64,000 nt of DNA from Brevundimonas sp. (lineage in GTDB: Bacteria > Pseudomonadota > Alphaproteobacteria > Caulobacterales > Caulobacteraceae). The notes under the pieces are model-generated. The model had not been told where the DNA came from and made no database searches. It worked only from the letters and a program-made list of their open reading frames with translations. The position numbers and the translations under genes were made by a program. The DNA lies in assembly GCA_016742215.1 (NCBI GenBank), contig JACVCC010000004.1, forward strand, positions 62,001-126,000, read 5' to 3'. Shown here piece after piece: positions 11,267 to 19,077 of the stretch; position 1 is the first letter of the stretch, and the number at the start of each line of letters is the position of its first letter.

Positions 11267-11920
11267 GTGACCGAAACCGCCGTTCCCTCGCCGAAGCCGA
11301 AGAAGGCCCTGAACGCCACCCGCTCGTTCTGGCTGAAGCAACTGCATCAGTGGCACTGGATCTCCGCAGCGGTCAGCCTGGTCGGCCTGCTGCTGTTCGC
11401 CGTCACCGGCATCACCCTGAACCACGCGGCCCAGATTCCGGGCCAGGTCGAAACGGTCGAGGCCACGGCCGTCCTGCCCGCACCCCTGCTGGAGCGCCTG
11501 TCGACCTTCCCGCAGGAGACCACCGATCCGGTCCCCGACGCCGTGGCGCGCTGGGCCTCGGAACAGTTCAAGGTCCAGATCGCCGGGCGCCCGACCGAGA
11601 CCACGCCGGAAGAAATCTATGTCGCCCTCGCCGAGCCCGGCGGCGACGGCTGGCTGACCATCGACCGCGCCACCGGCGACGCCCTGCGCGAGCGCACCAC
11701 GCGGGGGTGGATCGCCTATCTGAACGACCTGCACAAAGGCCGGAACGCCGGCAAGGTCTGGTTCTGGTTCATCGACGTCTTCGCCGTCGCCTGCGTGATC
11801 TTCGCGGTGACCGGCTTCGCCCTCACCTGGATGCACGCCAAACAGCGTCCCTCGACCTGGCCCCTGCTGGGGCTCGGCGTGCTGATCCCCGTCATCATCG
11901 CCCTGATCTTCATTCACTGA
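11267..11920 (+). CDS. PepSY-associated TM helix protein
   Basis: The protein has 217 residues. The start is GTG at 11267; no nearby ATG keeps the N-terminal signature WLKQLHQWHWISAAVSLVGL. Membrane helices are at about 31-50, 165-187 and 197-216, with a periplasmic loop (about 55-150) between the first two. Histidines H27, H30, H53, H156 and H190 sit at the helix ends, a pattern suited to binding b-type heme. Proteins of this family accompany siderophore reductases and carry electrons across the inner membrane. It opens a five-gene run behind a Fur-box-like site, followed by DUF2271, DUF4198, ApbE and a diflavin reductase. Heme binding is inferred, not shown. Confidence 0.85.
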   Translation: MTETAVPSPKPKKALNATRSFWLKQLHQWHWISAAVSLVGLLLFAVTGITLNHAAQIPGQVETVEATAVLPAPLLERLSTFPQETTDPVPDAVARWASEQFKVQIAGRPTETTPEEIYVALAEPGGDGWLTIDRATGDALRERTTRGWIAYLNDLHKGRNAGKVWFWFIDVFAVACVIFAVTGFALTWMHAKQRPSTWPLLGLGVLIPVIIALIFIH

Positions 11921-11930
11921 CGAGTTGCCC

Positions 11931-12455
11931 ATGCGTCCCGTGACCCTCGCCGCTTCCGCCGCCGCGCTCGGCGCCATCGCCGCCCCCGCGGCCGCCGCCG
12001 ACCTGACCGTTTCGGTCGAGGTCCCGCGCCTCAGCGTCGCGGCGTATCACCGCCCCTATGTCTCGGTCTGGATCGAGCAGGCTCCGGCCACCCCCGGCGC
12101 CGCCGGCACGGCCGTGCGCACCCTCGCCGTCTGGTACGAGGTCTCGAACGTCGCCGAGGGCAAGGACTGGCTGAAGGACATGCGCAGCTGGTGGCGCGCC
12201 ATGGGCCGCGGCATGACCCTGCCGGCCGACGGCGTCTCCAGCGCCACCAAGGCGCCGGGCCGCCACAACGTCGTGATCCGCGGCGCCCAGCTGCGCAACC
12301 TGCCCGCCGGCAACTACCAGATCGCCGTCGAGGCCGCCCGTGAGCTGGGTGGTCGCGAGGTCGTCCGCGTGCCCTTCCGCTGGGGTGGTCCGAACTCGGG
12401 CCGCGCCACCGGCCGTACCGAACTCGGCGCCGTCAGCGTCACCGTTTCCCGCTAA
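11931..12455 (+). CDS. DUF2271 protein, predicted FMN-modified periplasmic carrier
   Basis: The ATG at 11931 gives 174 residues starting MRPVTLAASAAALG. A TTG six bases earlier is possible but not needed. A signal peptide runs to about residue 23 (APAAAAD). The rest matches DUF2271 (VSVWIEQ, VWYEVSN, WLKDMRSWWR, ATKAPGRH). Residues 100-106 read DGVSSAT, which fits the DxxS[GS]AT flavinylation motif in which ApbE attaches FMN to the Thr, here T106. With apbE two genes downstream in the same operon, it is probably a covalently flavinylated periplasmic electron carrier. The exact electron partner is not known from sequence. Confidence 0.87.
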   Translation: MRPVTLAASAAALGAIAAPAAAADLTVSVEVPRLSVAAYHRPYVSVWIEQAPATPGAAGTAVRTLAVWYEVSNVAEGKDWLKDMRSWWRAMGRGMTLPADGVSSATKAPGRHNVVIRGAQLRNLPAGNYQIAVEAARELGGREVVRVPFRWGGPNSGRATGRTELGAVSVTVSR

Positions 12456-12466
12456 GGATCTCCGTC

Positions 12467-13267
12467 ATGAAGAAGTCCATCGCTATCGTCGCGGCCCTCG
12501 CCGCCCTCGCCCTGCCGCTGTCGGCCCAGGCCCACCGCGCCTGGCTGGCGCCGACCGCCACCGTCCTGTCGGGCTCCGACGCCTGGGTCGGCTTTGACGC
12601 GGGCATGTCCAACGGCGTCTTCATCCCCGACCACGCGGCGATGAACCTGGCCGGTCTGGTCATCACCGCGCCGGACGGCTCGACCGTCGCGCCGGAGAAC
12701 ATGAACCGCGCCCGCTACCGCTCCAGCTTCGACCTGCACATGACCCAGCAGGGCACCTATCGCGTCGCCAATGTCATGGGCGGCGTGATCGTCAGCTACA
12801 AGCAGGGCGGCGAGCAGAAGCGCTGGCGTGGCGCCGAGGCCGACATGGCCGCCAACATTCCGGCCGACGCCACCGACGTGGTCGCCACCCGCAGCAACAG
12901 CCGCATCGAGACCTTCGTGACCCTGGGCGCGCCCAGCACCACCGCTCTGGCTCCCACGGGCCAGGGGATCGAACTGGTCCCGGTCACCCACCCGAACGAT
13001 CTGGTCGCCGGCGAGGCCGCGACCTTCAAACTGGTCCGCGACGGCCAGCCGGCCGCCAACCTCGACGTCACCATCGCCCGCGGCGGCACCCGCTACCGCG
13101 ACAATCCGGAAGAGATGACGGTCAAGACCGGCGCCGACGGCTCCTTCACCGTCACTTGGCCGGAAGCCGGCATGTACTGGGTCAACGCCTCCGTCCGCTC
13201 GGAAGCCTCGGCCGGTCAGTTGGCCTCGAACGCCCAGTACAACGGCGTCGTGGAAGTGCTGCCCTGA
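12467..13267 (+). CDS. DUF4198 periplasmic protein
   Basis: This is a 266-residue secreted protein. MKKSIAIVAALAALALPLSA then QA forms a signal peptide with a clear AQA cleavage site, so the mature chain would begin at H23 (HRAWLAP). An N-terminal His followed by a conserved W/P region is typical of DUF4198, which is annotated as a periplasmic component of metal transport. The C-terminal half (about 175-266) looks like an immunoglobulin-type beta sandwich (DGSFTVTWPEAGMYWVNASV). It lies 11 bases after the DUF2271 gene and before apbE. A role in metal binding is inferred from family and context. Confidence 0.85.
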   Translation: MKKSIAIVAALAALALPLSAQAHRAWLAPTATVLSGSDAWVGFDAGMSNGVFIPDHAAMNLAGLVITAPDGSTVAPENMNRARYRSSFDLHMTQQGTYRVANVMGGVIVSYKQGGEQKRWRGAEADMAANIPADATDVVATRSNSRIETFVTLGAPSTTALAPTGQGIELVPVTHPNDLVAGEAATFKLVRDGQPAANLDVTIARGGTRYRDNPEEMTVKTGADGSFTVTWPEAGMYWVNASVRSEASAGQLASNAQYNGVVEVLP

Positions 13268-13311
13268 CCGACGGACGGCCGTTCTCGAGCCGCGGCGCGC
13301 CGCCCCCGCTG

Positions 13312-14370
13312 ATGGTGGGCGGCGCCTCCGCGCGCGCGGATGGCCCCGTCAACCGGGTTCTGATCCCGAACCACGACCGCGTGCCCGACCGGCCGCCCTC
13401 GGACCTCATCTGGGAGTTCGCCGGCGAGACCATGGGCACGACCTGGGCGGTGACGCTGGTCCCGCCGCCGGAAGAGACGCACGAGACCTTCCGGTCGGCC
13501 ATCGAGGACGAACTGGCGCGGATCATCGCCCTGTTCAGCCACTGGGATCCGTCGTCCGAGCTGGCCCGCTTCAACGCCGCGCCCGAAGGCTTCTGGGCCG
13601 TATCCCAGCCCTTCTGGGACCTGCTGAACCAGGCGATGGACATCGCCGACGACACCGACGGCGCGGTCGACCCGACCCTCGGCGCCCTGGTCGACCTGTG
13701 GGGCTTCGGCCCGCCTGGACCGCGCCCGCTGGACAGTTTCGGCGCCGCCCACACCGTCCCCTTCGCCAGCGACATCGATGATGCGCGGGCCCGTTCCGGC
13801 TGGCGCTCCCTGCGGCTGAACCGGCAGCAGCGCGCCGTACAACAGCCCGGCGGGATGAAGCTGGACCTGTCCGGCATCGCCAAGGGCCATGCCGTCGACG
13901 TCGTTTCCGACCGACTGAACGCGCTCGGCGCCACGAGCCACCTTGTCGAAATCGGCGGCGAGCTGCGCGGCCGGGGCGTGAAGCCCGACGGCCGTCCGTG
14001 GTGGACCGAGCTGCAGCAGGCGCCGGACTCGCCCGCGCCGCGCACCCTCGTGGCCCTGTTCGACCTCGCCGTCGCCACCTCCGGCGACTGGGTCCGGGGC
14101 TTCGAGACCTATGGCCAGCGCTACAGCCACACCATCGACGGGCGCACCGGACGCCCCATCGACAACGGCGTGGCCTCGGTCACCGTGCTGGCCGATACGG
14201 CGATGTACGCCGACGCCATGGCCACAGCCCTGACCGTCATGGGCCCAGCCGAGGGCCCGGCCTTCGCCACGGCCATGAAGATCGCCGCCGCCTTCGTCGT
14301 CCGTGGCGACACCGGCCCCGTCGAGATCATCACACCCGCCTTCCAGGCGATGCTGGACGAGGGCGCGTGA
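13312..14370 (+). CDS. apbE: FAD:protein FMN transferase (ApbE family)
   Basis: ApbE moves FMN from FAD onto a Thr of target proteins in the periplasm. Signatures are FAGETMGTTWAVTL near residue 36, LDLSGIAKGHAVDVVSDRL, and the C-terminal HTIDGRTGRPIDN with the Mg/FAD-binding ADTAMYADAMATALTVMG. The ATG at 13312 gives 352 residues; the longer frame reaching back to 13156 overlaps the DUF4198 gene and adds a non-conserved tail. No convincing signal peptide is visible with this start, which is odd for a periplasmic enzyme, so the true start may differ or it may act inside the cell. The likely target is T106 of the DUF2271 protein. Its stop overlaps the next gene as GTGA. Confidence 0.9.
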   Translation: MVGGASARADGPVNRVLIPNHDRVPDRPPSDLIWEFAGETMGTTWAVTLVPPPEETHETFRSAIEDELARIIALFSHWDPSSELARFNAAPEGFWAVSQPFWDLLNQAMDIADDTDGAVDPTLGALVDLWGFGPPGPRPLDSFGAAHTVPFASDIDDARARSGWRSLRLNRQQRAVQQPGGMKLDLSGIAKGHAVDVVSDRLNALGATSHLVEIGGELRGRGVKPDGRPWWTELQQAPDSPAPRTLVALFDLAVATSGDWVRGFETYGQRYSHTIDGRTGRPIDNGVASVTVLADTAMYADAMATALTVMGPAEGPAFATAMKIAAAFVVRGDTGPVEIITPAFQAMLDEGA

Positions 14371-15731
14371 CCACCGATCCGATCCGCTGGCTGTGGGCGG
14401 CGCTGGCCGTCGCCCTTTGGTTCGCCTCCATCGCGGCCGTCGCCTGGGTCCGCGCCCGCGCGCGCCGCAAGGCGGCCGAGAAGGCCGCGGCGCTGGCCGG
14501 CTCCGGCGACGCCCTGCTGGTCGCCTTCGCCAGCCAGACCGGCCTGGCCGAGGAACTGGCCTGGATGTCGGCCCGCAGCCTGTCCGAGGCCGGCACGCCC
14601 GCCCGCGTCGTCTCGCTGGGCGAGCTCTCCGCCGCCGAGCTGAAGGCCGCCGGCCGGGTGCTGATCATCGCCTCGACCACCGGCGAGGGCGATCCGCCCG
14701 ACAGCCTGTCGCGCTTCGTGCGCCAGACCATGGCCGCGCCTGCCGACCTCGCGGGGGTGACCTATGGCGTGCTTGCCCTGGGCGACCGGACCTATGCCGA
14801 CTACTGCGGCTTCGGCCGGGCGCTGGACAGCTGGCTGAAGCGCTCGGGCGCAGAGCCGATCTTCGACCGCGTCGAGGTCGATGACGGCGACACCGGCGCC
14901 ATCCGTCACTGGCAGCACCAGCTGGGCCTGATGATCGGCGCCACGGTCCAGGCCGACTGGACCCCGCCCGCCTACGATCGCTGGACCCTGGTCGAGCGTC
15001 GCCATCTGAACCCCGGCAGCCCCGGCGGCGAGGCCCATCTTCTGGCCTTCGCGCCGGTCGATCACGCCCCCGTCTGGAAGGCCGGCGACATCGCCGAGGT
15101 CGGCCTGCCCGCCCGCGACGGCCAACCGTCGCCCGGCAGCCGCGAGTATTCGGTCGCCACCCTGCCCGCCTCGGGCCGGGCGGAGTTCATCATCCGTCGC
15201 ATGACCCATCCGGACGGCACGCCGGGCCTGGCCTCCGGCTGGCTGACGCATGACCTCGCCGTCGGCGATGCCATCGACATGCGCATCCGCGCAAACCGCA
15301 GCTTCCATGGGCCCGACGCATCGATCCCGCTGATCCTGATCGGCAACGGTACGGGTCTGGCCGGCCTGCGCGCCCACCTGCTTGAGCGCGGCGAGAAACA
15401 CGGTGGCGCATGGCTGCTGTTCGGCGAGCGGACCCGCGCGCATGACGCCCTTTTGGATGAGGAGCTGACCGCAGCGCTCGTCACCGGCCGCCTGACCCGC
15501 CTCGATCGCGCCTTCTCGCGTGACGCTGGCGACGGCCGATACGTTCAGGCGCTGATCGCAGAGAACGCCGGCGAGGTTCAGGACTGGGTCGATCGCGGCA
15601 CCACCATCATGGTCTGCGGCAGCCTCGAGGGCATGTCGAAGGGCGTCCATGCAGCACTGGAGACCGTTCTGGGGGAGGAGCGCCTGCTGGAGCTCACCGA
15701 AGCCGGACGCTACCGGCGCGACGTCTACTAG
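14367..15731 (+). CDS. Membrane-anchored diflavin (flavodoxin-FNR) reductase
   Basis: The 454-residue protein starts at a GTG that overlaps the apbE stop (GTGA). One N-terminal membrane helix (about 8-28) is followed by a flavodoxin domain binding FMN (LVAFASQTGLAEELA, STTGEGDPPDS, LALGDRTYADYCGFG). A ferredoxin-reductase module follows, with the FAD-binding REYSVATLP and the NAD(P)H-binding LILIGNGTGLAGLRAHL and TIMVCGSLEGMSKGVH. The order resembles cytochrome P450 reductase and sulfite reductase alpha, but with a membrane anchor. It would draw electrons from NAD(P)H in the cytoplasm and hand them to the PepSY-TM protein encoded at the head of the operon. No hemoprotein of sulfite reductase is nearby. 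Confidence 0.9.
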   Translation: MTTDPIRWLWAALAVALWFASIAAVAWVRARARRKAAEKAAALAGSGDALLVAFASQTGLAEELAWMSARSLSEAGTPARVVSLGELSAAELKAAGRVLIIASTTGEGDPPDSLSRFVRQTMAAPADLAGVTYGVLALGDRTYADYCGFGRALDSWLKRSGAEPIFDRVEVDDGDTGAIRHWQHQLGLMIGATVQADWTPPAYDRWTLVERRHLNPGSPGGEAHLLAFAPVDHAPVWKAGDIAEVGLPARDGQPSPGSREYSVATLPASGRAEFIIRRMTHPDGTPGLASGWLTHDLAVGDAIDMRIRANRSFHGPDASIPLILIGNGTGLAGLRAHLLERGEKHGGAWLLFGERTRAHDALLDEELTAALVTGRLTRLDRAFSRDAGDGRYVQALIAENAGEVQDWVDRGTTIMVCGSLEGMSKGVHAALETVLGEERLLELTEAGRYRRDVY

Positions 15732-15734
15732 GGT

Positions 15735-16412
15735 TCAGACCTCCGCCCAGCGGCGCAGCAGGTTGTGGTAGACGGCCGTCAGCTCCAGCACGGCCTGATC
15801 CTTCGGTCCCTTGTCCGCATTCACGCGCTGGATGGCGACGTCCATGCGGAACAGGGCCTCGCGGTCGGCGTCATCACGGATCAGGCTCTGCAGCCAGAAG
15901 AAGCTCGACACCCGCGCGCCCCGCGTCACCGGCGTCACCCGGTGCAGGCTCTTGGACGGGTAGAGGACCAGATCCCCGGCCGGGAGCTTCACTGACTGGG
16001 GACCATACATCTCCTCGATGATCAGCTCGCCGCCGTCGTACTCCTCGGGCTCCGACAGGAAGAGAGTGCAGGACAGGTCGCTGCGGATGCGGACATTGCC
16101 CCGCTGCCGGATCGCGTTGTCGACGTGGACGCCGAAATGCTCGCCGCCCTCGTAGCGATTGAACAGGGGCGGGAAGATCGTGTGCGGCAGGGCGGCGGAC
16201 ACAAACATCGGATTGGCGTTCAGCGCCTGGAGCACCAGCTGGCCGACCTCGCGCGCCTCGACGCTGTCCTCGGGCAGCTGGTGATTGACCTTGGCCGTCG
16301 CCGACTGGTGGCCTGACGTGGCATTGCCGTCGGCCCAGGGTCCGGCGTCCAGCCGCGCGCGCAGGCTCGCGACCTCGTCCTTCGTGAACACGCCGGGAAT
16401 GTGCAGCAGCAT
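15735..16412 (-). CDS. piuC: Fe(II)/2-oxoglutarate hydroxylase, PiuC/PKHD type
   Basis: The 225-residue PKHD-type hydroxylase has the iron triad H96-x-D98 (HFGVHVDNA) and H157 (SKSLHRVTP), and R167 for 2-oxoglutarate. Members such as PiuC/YbiX are regularly encoded beside Fiu- or PiuA-like catecholate siderophore receptors, as here. The substrate is not established. It is transcribed in the same direction as the receptor but separated from it by a strong hairpin, so expression may rely on readthrough or its own promoter. It converges on the diflavin reductase with three bases between the stops. Confidence 0.93.
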   Translation of the reverse strand: MLLHIPGVFTKDEVASLRARLDAGPWADGNATSGHQSATAKVNHQLPEDSVEAREVGQLVLQALNANPMFVSAALPHTIFPPLFNRYEGGEHFGVHVDNAIRQRGNVRIRSDLSCTLFLSEPEEYDGGELIIEEMYGPQSVKLPAGDLVLYPSKSLHRVTPVTRGARVSSFFWLQSLIRDDADREALFRMDVAIQRVNADKGPKDQAVLELTAVYHNLLRRWAEV

Positions 16413-16434
16413 GAATGCTCTCCGTCCTGACGCA

Positions 16435-16475
16435 ACAAAGCCCGGGGCAGGCCATCAGGAAACCTGCCCCGGGCT
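16435..16475 (-). terminator. Rho-independent terminator after the siderophore receptor
   Basis: Arms 16439-16451 (AGCCCGGGGCAGG) and 16463-16475 pair perfectly over 13 bases with an 11-base loop. On the minus strand the stem is followed by TTTGTTG, so it terminates transcription of the TonB receptor ending at 16507. It sits just before the start of piuC and may attenuate that gene. Confidence 0.8.
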
Positions 16476-16506
16476 CTGCGCTCCCGGGTCCTCGGGCCGG
16501 ACGACC

Positions 16507-18786
16507 CTAGTAGCGCAGATTCAGCGTCAGCGTAGCCTGACGAGCCGGAGCGACGTCGGCGTGGTGCACGCCATTGGTCCGGACGATGTATTCCTCATCA
16601 CCGGCGTTCTGGACGTTCAGCTGGAGGCTGGCGGTCTCGTTCAGATCCCAGGAGGCGAACAGGTCCACGCGGGTGTACTCAGGCGCATAGATCCGGTTCG
16701 CGCCGCCGCCGGCGCCGCCCTGGTTCCCGCCGAAGGTGTCGGCGACATAGTAGACGCCTCCGCCCAGGCTCAGGCGACGCGTCACGCGATAGGTGCTGAA
16801 CAGGCTGACCGTGTGCTCCGGCGTGTTGGCCAGCGGATCGCCCTGGTTGACGTTGCCCTGCGCGCCGCGGACCAGTTCGGAGTCCATCCACGAATAGCCG
16901 CCGAACACCTGCCAGGCCGGGGTGATGTTGCCCGAGATGCCCAGTTCGATGCCGCGCACCTCGACTTCGCCGACCTGGGCGTAGGTCGGCGGCGTCGTCG
17001 CGCTGTTGGTCAGGACCTGCGCATTCTCGCGCTTCAGGACAAAAGCCGCGCCCGACAGTGCCAGACGGTCGCCGAACAGATTGGCCTTGGCGCCGACTTC
17101 CCAGCTGGTGGTCTCCTCAGGGTCCAGAACGGTGCTGACGAGGCTGCCCGTGCCGGTGCCGTTACCGCCCGTGCTCTGATCGCCGGCCGCCGTCAGCGGC
17201 GGCGTCGAGGAGGTGGCGTACGAGACATAGATGCTGGAGCTCTCGGTCGGCTTGTAGACCAGTCCGGCCTGATAGTTGACGAAGTCCCAGTCTCCGCCCA
17301 CCGGCGTATAGACCGGCGCGGCCACCGTGCCCGACGCCGTCGTGCCCTCGACCGAATAGTCGTCGTACCGCACGCCGAGGTTCAGGATGAAGTGACGGCC
17401 GATCTCGATCGAGTCGAGCGCGTACAAGCCGAGCGTGTCCGTCTTGCTGCGGCTGATCAGGCCGCGGGTGATCGTGCCGGACCACGGATCCTGCGGATTC
17501 GGGTCATACAGCGGGGTGCAGTCGAAGCCGGTCAGCGGCGCCGGGCAGGTCGAGCCGCTGAGCGTGGTCACCGTGTAGGAGGCGTTGCGGTTGTCCTCGC
17601 GCGCCACTTCCAGGCCGATGTCGTAGCTGTGACGCAGGCCGCCGGTCGAGAACCGGCCATGCAGGTCGGTGACGTTGGCGATTGTCGTCGCCGGGTTCCA
17701 GCGCGACTTGGTTCCGCGCTTCATCCAGTAGGTCCCGCCGATCAGGGCGACGCCATTGTTGGTGATGTTTCCGCCGTCGCCCGGGTTGGTGACGACATAG
17801 TCGTTCAAGGTGCGCGACCAGCGGGTCACGTTGCGCAGATTGGCCGCCTCCCCGAACGAATGACGGACGTCGAAGGTGAAGGTGTCGACGGTGTTCTGCA
17901 GATGGTCGCGCGCCTCGAGGCCGTAGAAGCTGTCGTAGGGCACATCCAGGACGCCGCTCTCGGTCGTGCGCACGCCGATCTTGGTGAACAGCGGGATGCC
18001 GTAGTCCGGCATCTGGTTCGAATCCAGGTGGTAGTAGCTCATGGTCGCCGTTGTCGGCGTGCCCAGACCCGCCGCCAGCGACAGGCCCAGCCCCCATTTG
18101 TCGTAGTCGACCGAGTCGCGGCCGGGAACGTCGCCCTCGGCGCCCATCAGGTTCACGCGGAGGGCCGCGGTGCCGCCCAGATCCCAGTTCTGGTCCAGCG
18201 TGCCGCGCAGATAGCCGTCCGTTCCGGCCCCGAGGCTATAGTGGCTGAAGGTCTGTTGGCGCGGCGCCTTGGACGCCAGATTGATGCTGCCGCCGCCCGA
18301 GCCGCGGCCCGAATAGACGGAGTCCGGCCCCTTCACGACCTCGACCTGCTCAAGGTTGAACACCTCGCGCTGCTGGCCGCCCGAGTCGCGGATGCCGTCG
18401 ACGAAGATGTTGTTGCCCGACGACTGGCCACGGATGAACGGACGATCCGCCAGCGGCTGGCCGCCCTCGCCCGCGCCGAAGGTGATGCCGGGCGAGGTGC
18501 GCAGGATGTCCTGCAGCGACATGGAGCCGGTCTGTTCGATGATCCGTTGCGGAATGACCGTGACGGCGCGCGGCGTGTCCACCAGCGGCGCCACGAACTC
18601 GGGCGACTGCGGCTCGCGGCGCGCGTGATGCCCGTTGACGTTTACGGCGGACAGCGTCGTCGGCTCGTCCTGCGACGTGACGATCGCGCCATCCGGCTCG
18701 CCGGCCATGGCAGGCGAGGCAACCAGCATTCCGGCGGCGCTGGAGGCGAACAGGAGGGCGCGGAGCGTATCGGCGCGTTGGGTCAT
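16507..18786 (-). CDS. TonB-dependent siderophore receptor (Fiu/PiuA-like)
   Basis: This 759-residue outer-membrane receptor has a signal peptide ending at about residue 28 (ASPAMAG). The plug carries TPRAVTVIPQRIIEQTG, LRTSPGITFGAGEGGQP and RGQSSGNNIFVDGIRD, the hallmark of catecholate siderophore receptors. The 22-strand barrel ends with the classic aromatic terminus TLTLNLRY. It should import ferric catecholate or a similar siderophore using TonB energy. A perfect 15-base palindrome lies 31 bases before the start and fits Fur control. piuC lies directly downstream, a common pairing. The ligand itself cannot be read from sequence. Confidence 0.95.
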   Translation of the reverse strand: MTQRADTLRALLFASSAAGMLVASPAMAGEPDGAIVTSQDEPTTLSAVNVNGHHARREPQSPEFVAPLVDTPRAVTVIPQRIIEQTGSMSLQDILRTSPGITFGAGEGGQPLADRPFIRGQSSGNNIFVDGIRDSGGQQREVFNLEQVEVVKGPDSVYSGRGSGGGSINLASKAPRQQTFSHYSLGAGTDGYLRGTLDQNWDLGGTAALRVNLMGAEGDVPGRDSVDYDKWGLGLSLAAGLGTPTTATMSYYHLDSNQMPDYGIPLFTKIGVRTTESGVLDVPYDSFYGLEARDHLQNTVDTFTFDVRHSFGEAANLRNVTRWSRTLNDYVVTNPGDGGNITNNGVALIGGTYWMKRGTKSRWNPATTIANVTDLHGRFSTGGLRHSYDIGLEVAREDNRNASYTVTTLSGSTCPAPLTGFDCTPLYDPNPQDPWSGTITRGLISRSKTDTLGLYALDSIEIGRHFILNLGVRYDDYSVEGTTASGTVAAPVYTPVGGDWDFVNYQAGLVYKPTESSSIYVSYATSSTPPLTAAGDQSTGGNGTGTGSLVSTVLDPEETTSWEVGAKANLFGDRLALSGAAFVLKRENAQVLTNSATTPPTYAQVGEVEVRGIELGISGNITPAWQVFGGYSWMDSELVRGAQGNVNQGDPLANTPEHTVSLFSTYRVTRRLSLGGGVYYVADTFGGNQGGAGGGANRIYAPEYTRVDLFASWDLNETASLQLNVQNAGDEEYIVRTNGVHHADVAPARQATLTLNLRY

Positions 18787-18816
18787 GAAAGGCTTTCCGG
18801 GGGAGGAGGGTGAACT

Positions 18817-18831
18817 TGCGAGCGGCTCGCA
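18817..18831 (-). promoter_or_regulatory. Perfect 15-bp palindrome, candidate Fur box
   Basis: TGCGAGCGGCTCGCA is a perfect 7-1-7 inverted repeat, followed on the plus strand by TTATC, which gives GATAA on the minus strand. It is 31 bases upstream of the receptor ATG, in the expected operator position. The 7-1-7 layout matches alphaproteobacterial Fur-type sites, although the sequence is more GC-rich than the classic box. Confidence 0.65.
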
Positions 18832-19077
18832 TTATCACCCCAATCTCGTACCGCAAGCGCTTTTGCGACACATTCGCATAAATTCATGACAGAGTGTCGC
18901 AGGAGTCGCACCCAACCTGCGGCGCCCTGGCGCTACAACCTTGGGCCGTGAAGTTCTTCGCTGCCGACTACTCAGGACTGTGGCCGCCTTTACTTTGATT
19001 TCATCTCTGCGACCTAAGAAATGCAGTATGGCGTCACCCCGTCGGGCGGATGAGTCCGCCGCTTCAAAGGTCGTCTG

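Noticed and set aside
13998-14366. N-terminal extension of the diflavin reductase frame
   Set aside because: It lies inside apbE in another frame; the GTG at 14367 overlapping the apbE stop gives the normal coupled start.
16285-18813. 842-residue plus-strand open frame
   Set aside because: It is antisense to the siderophore receptor, whose plug, barrel and signal peptide are unmistakable.
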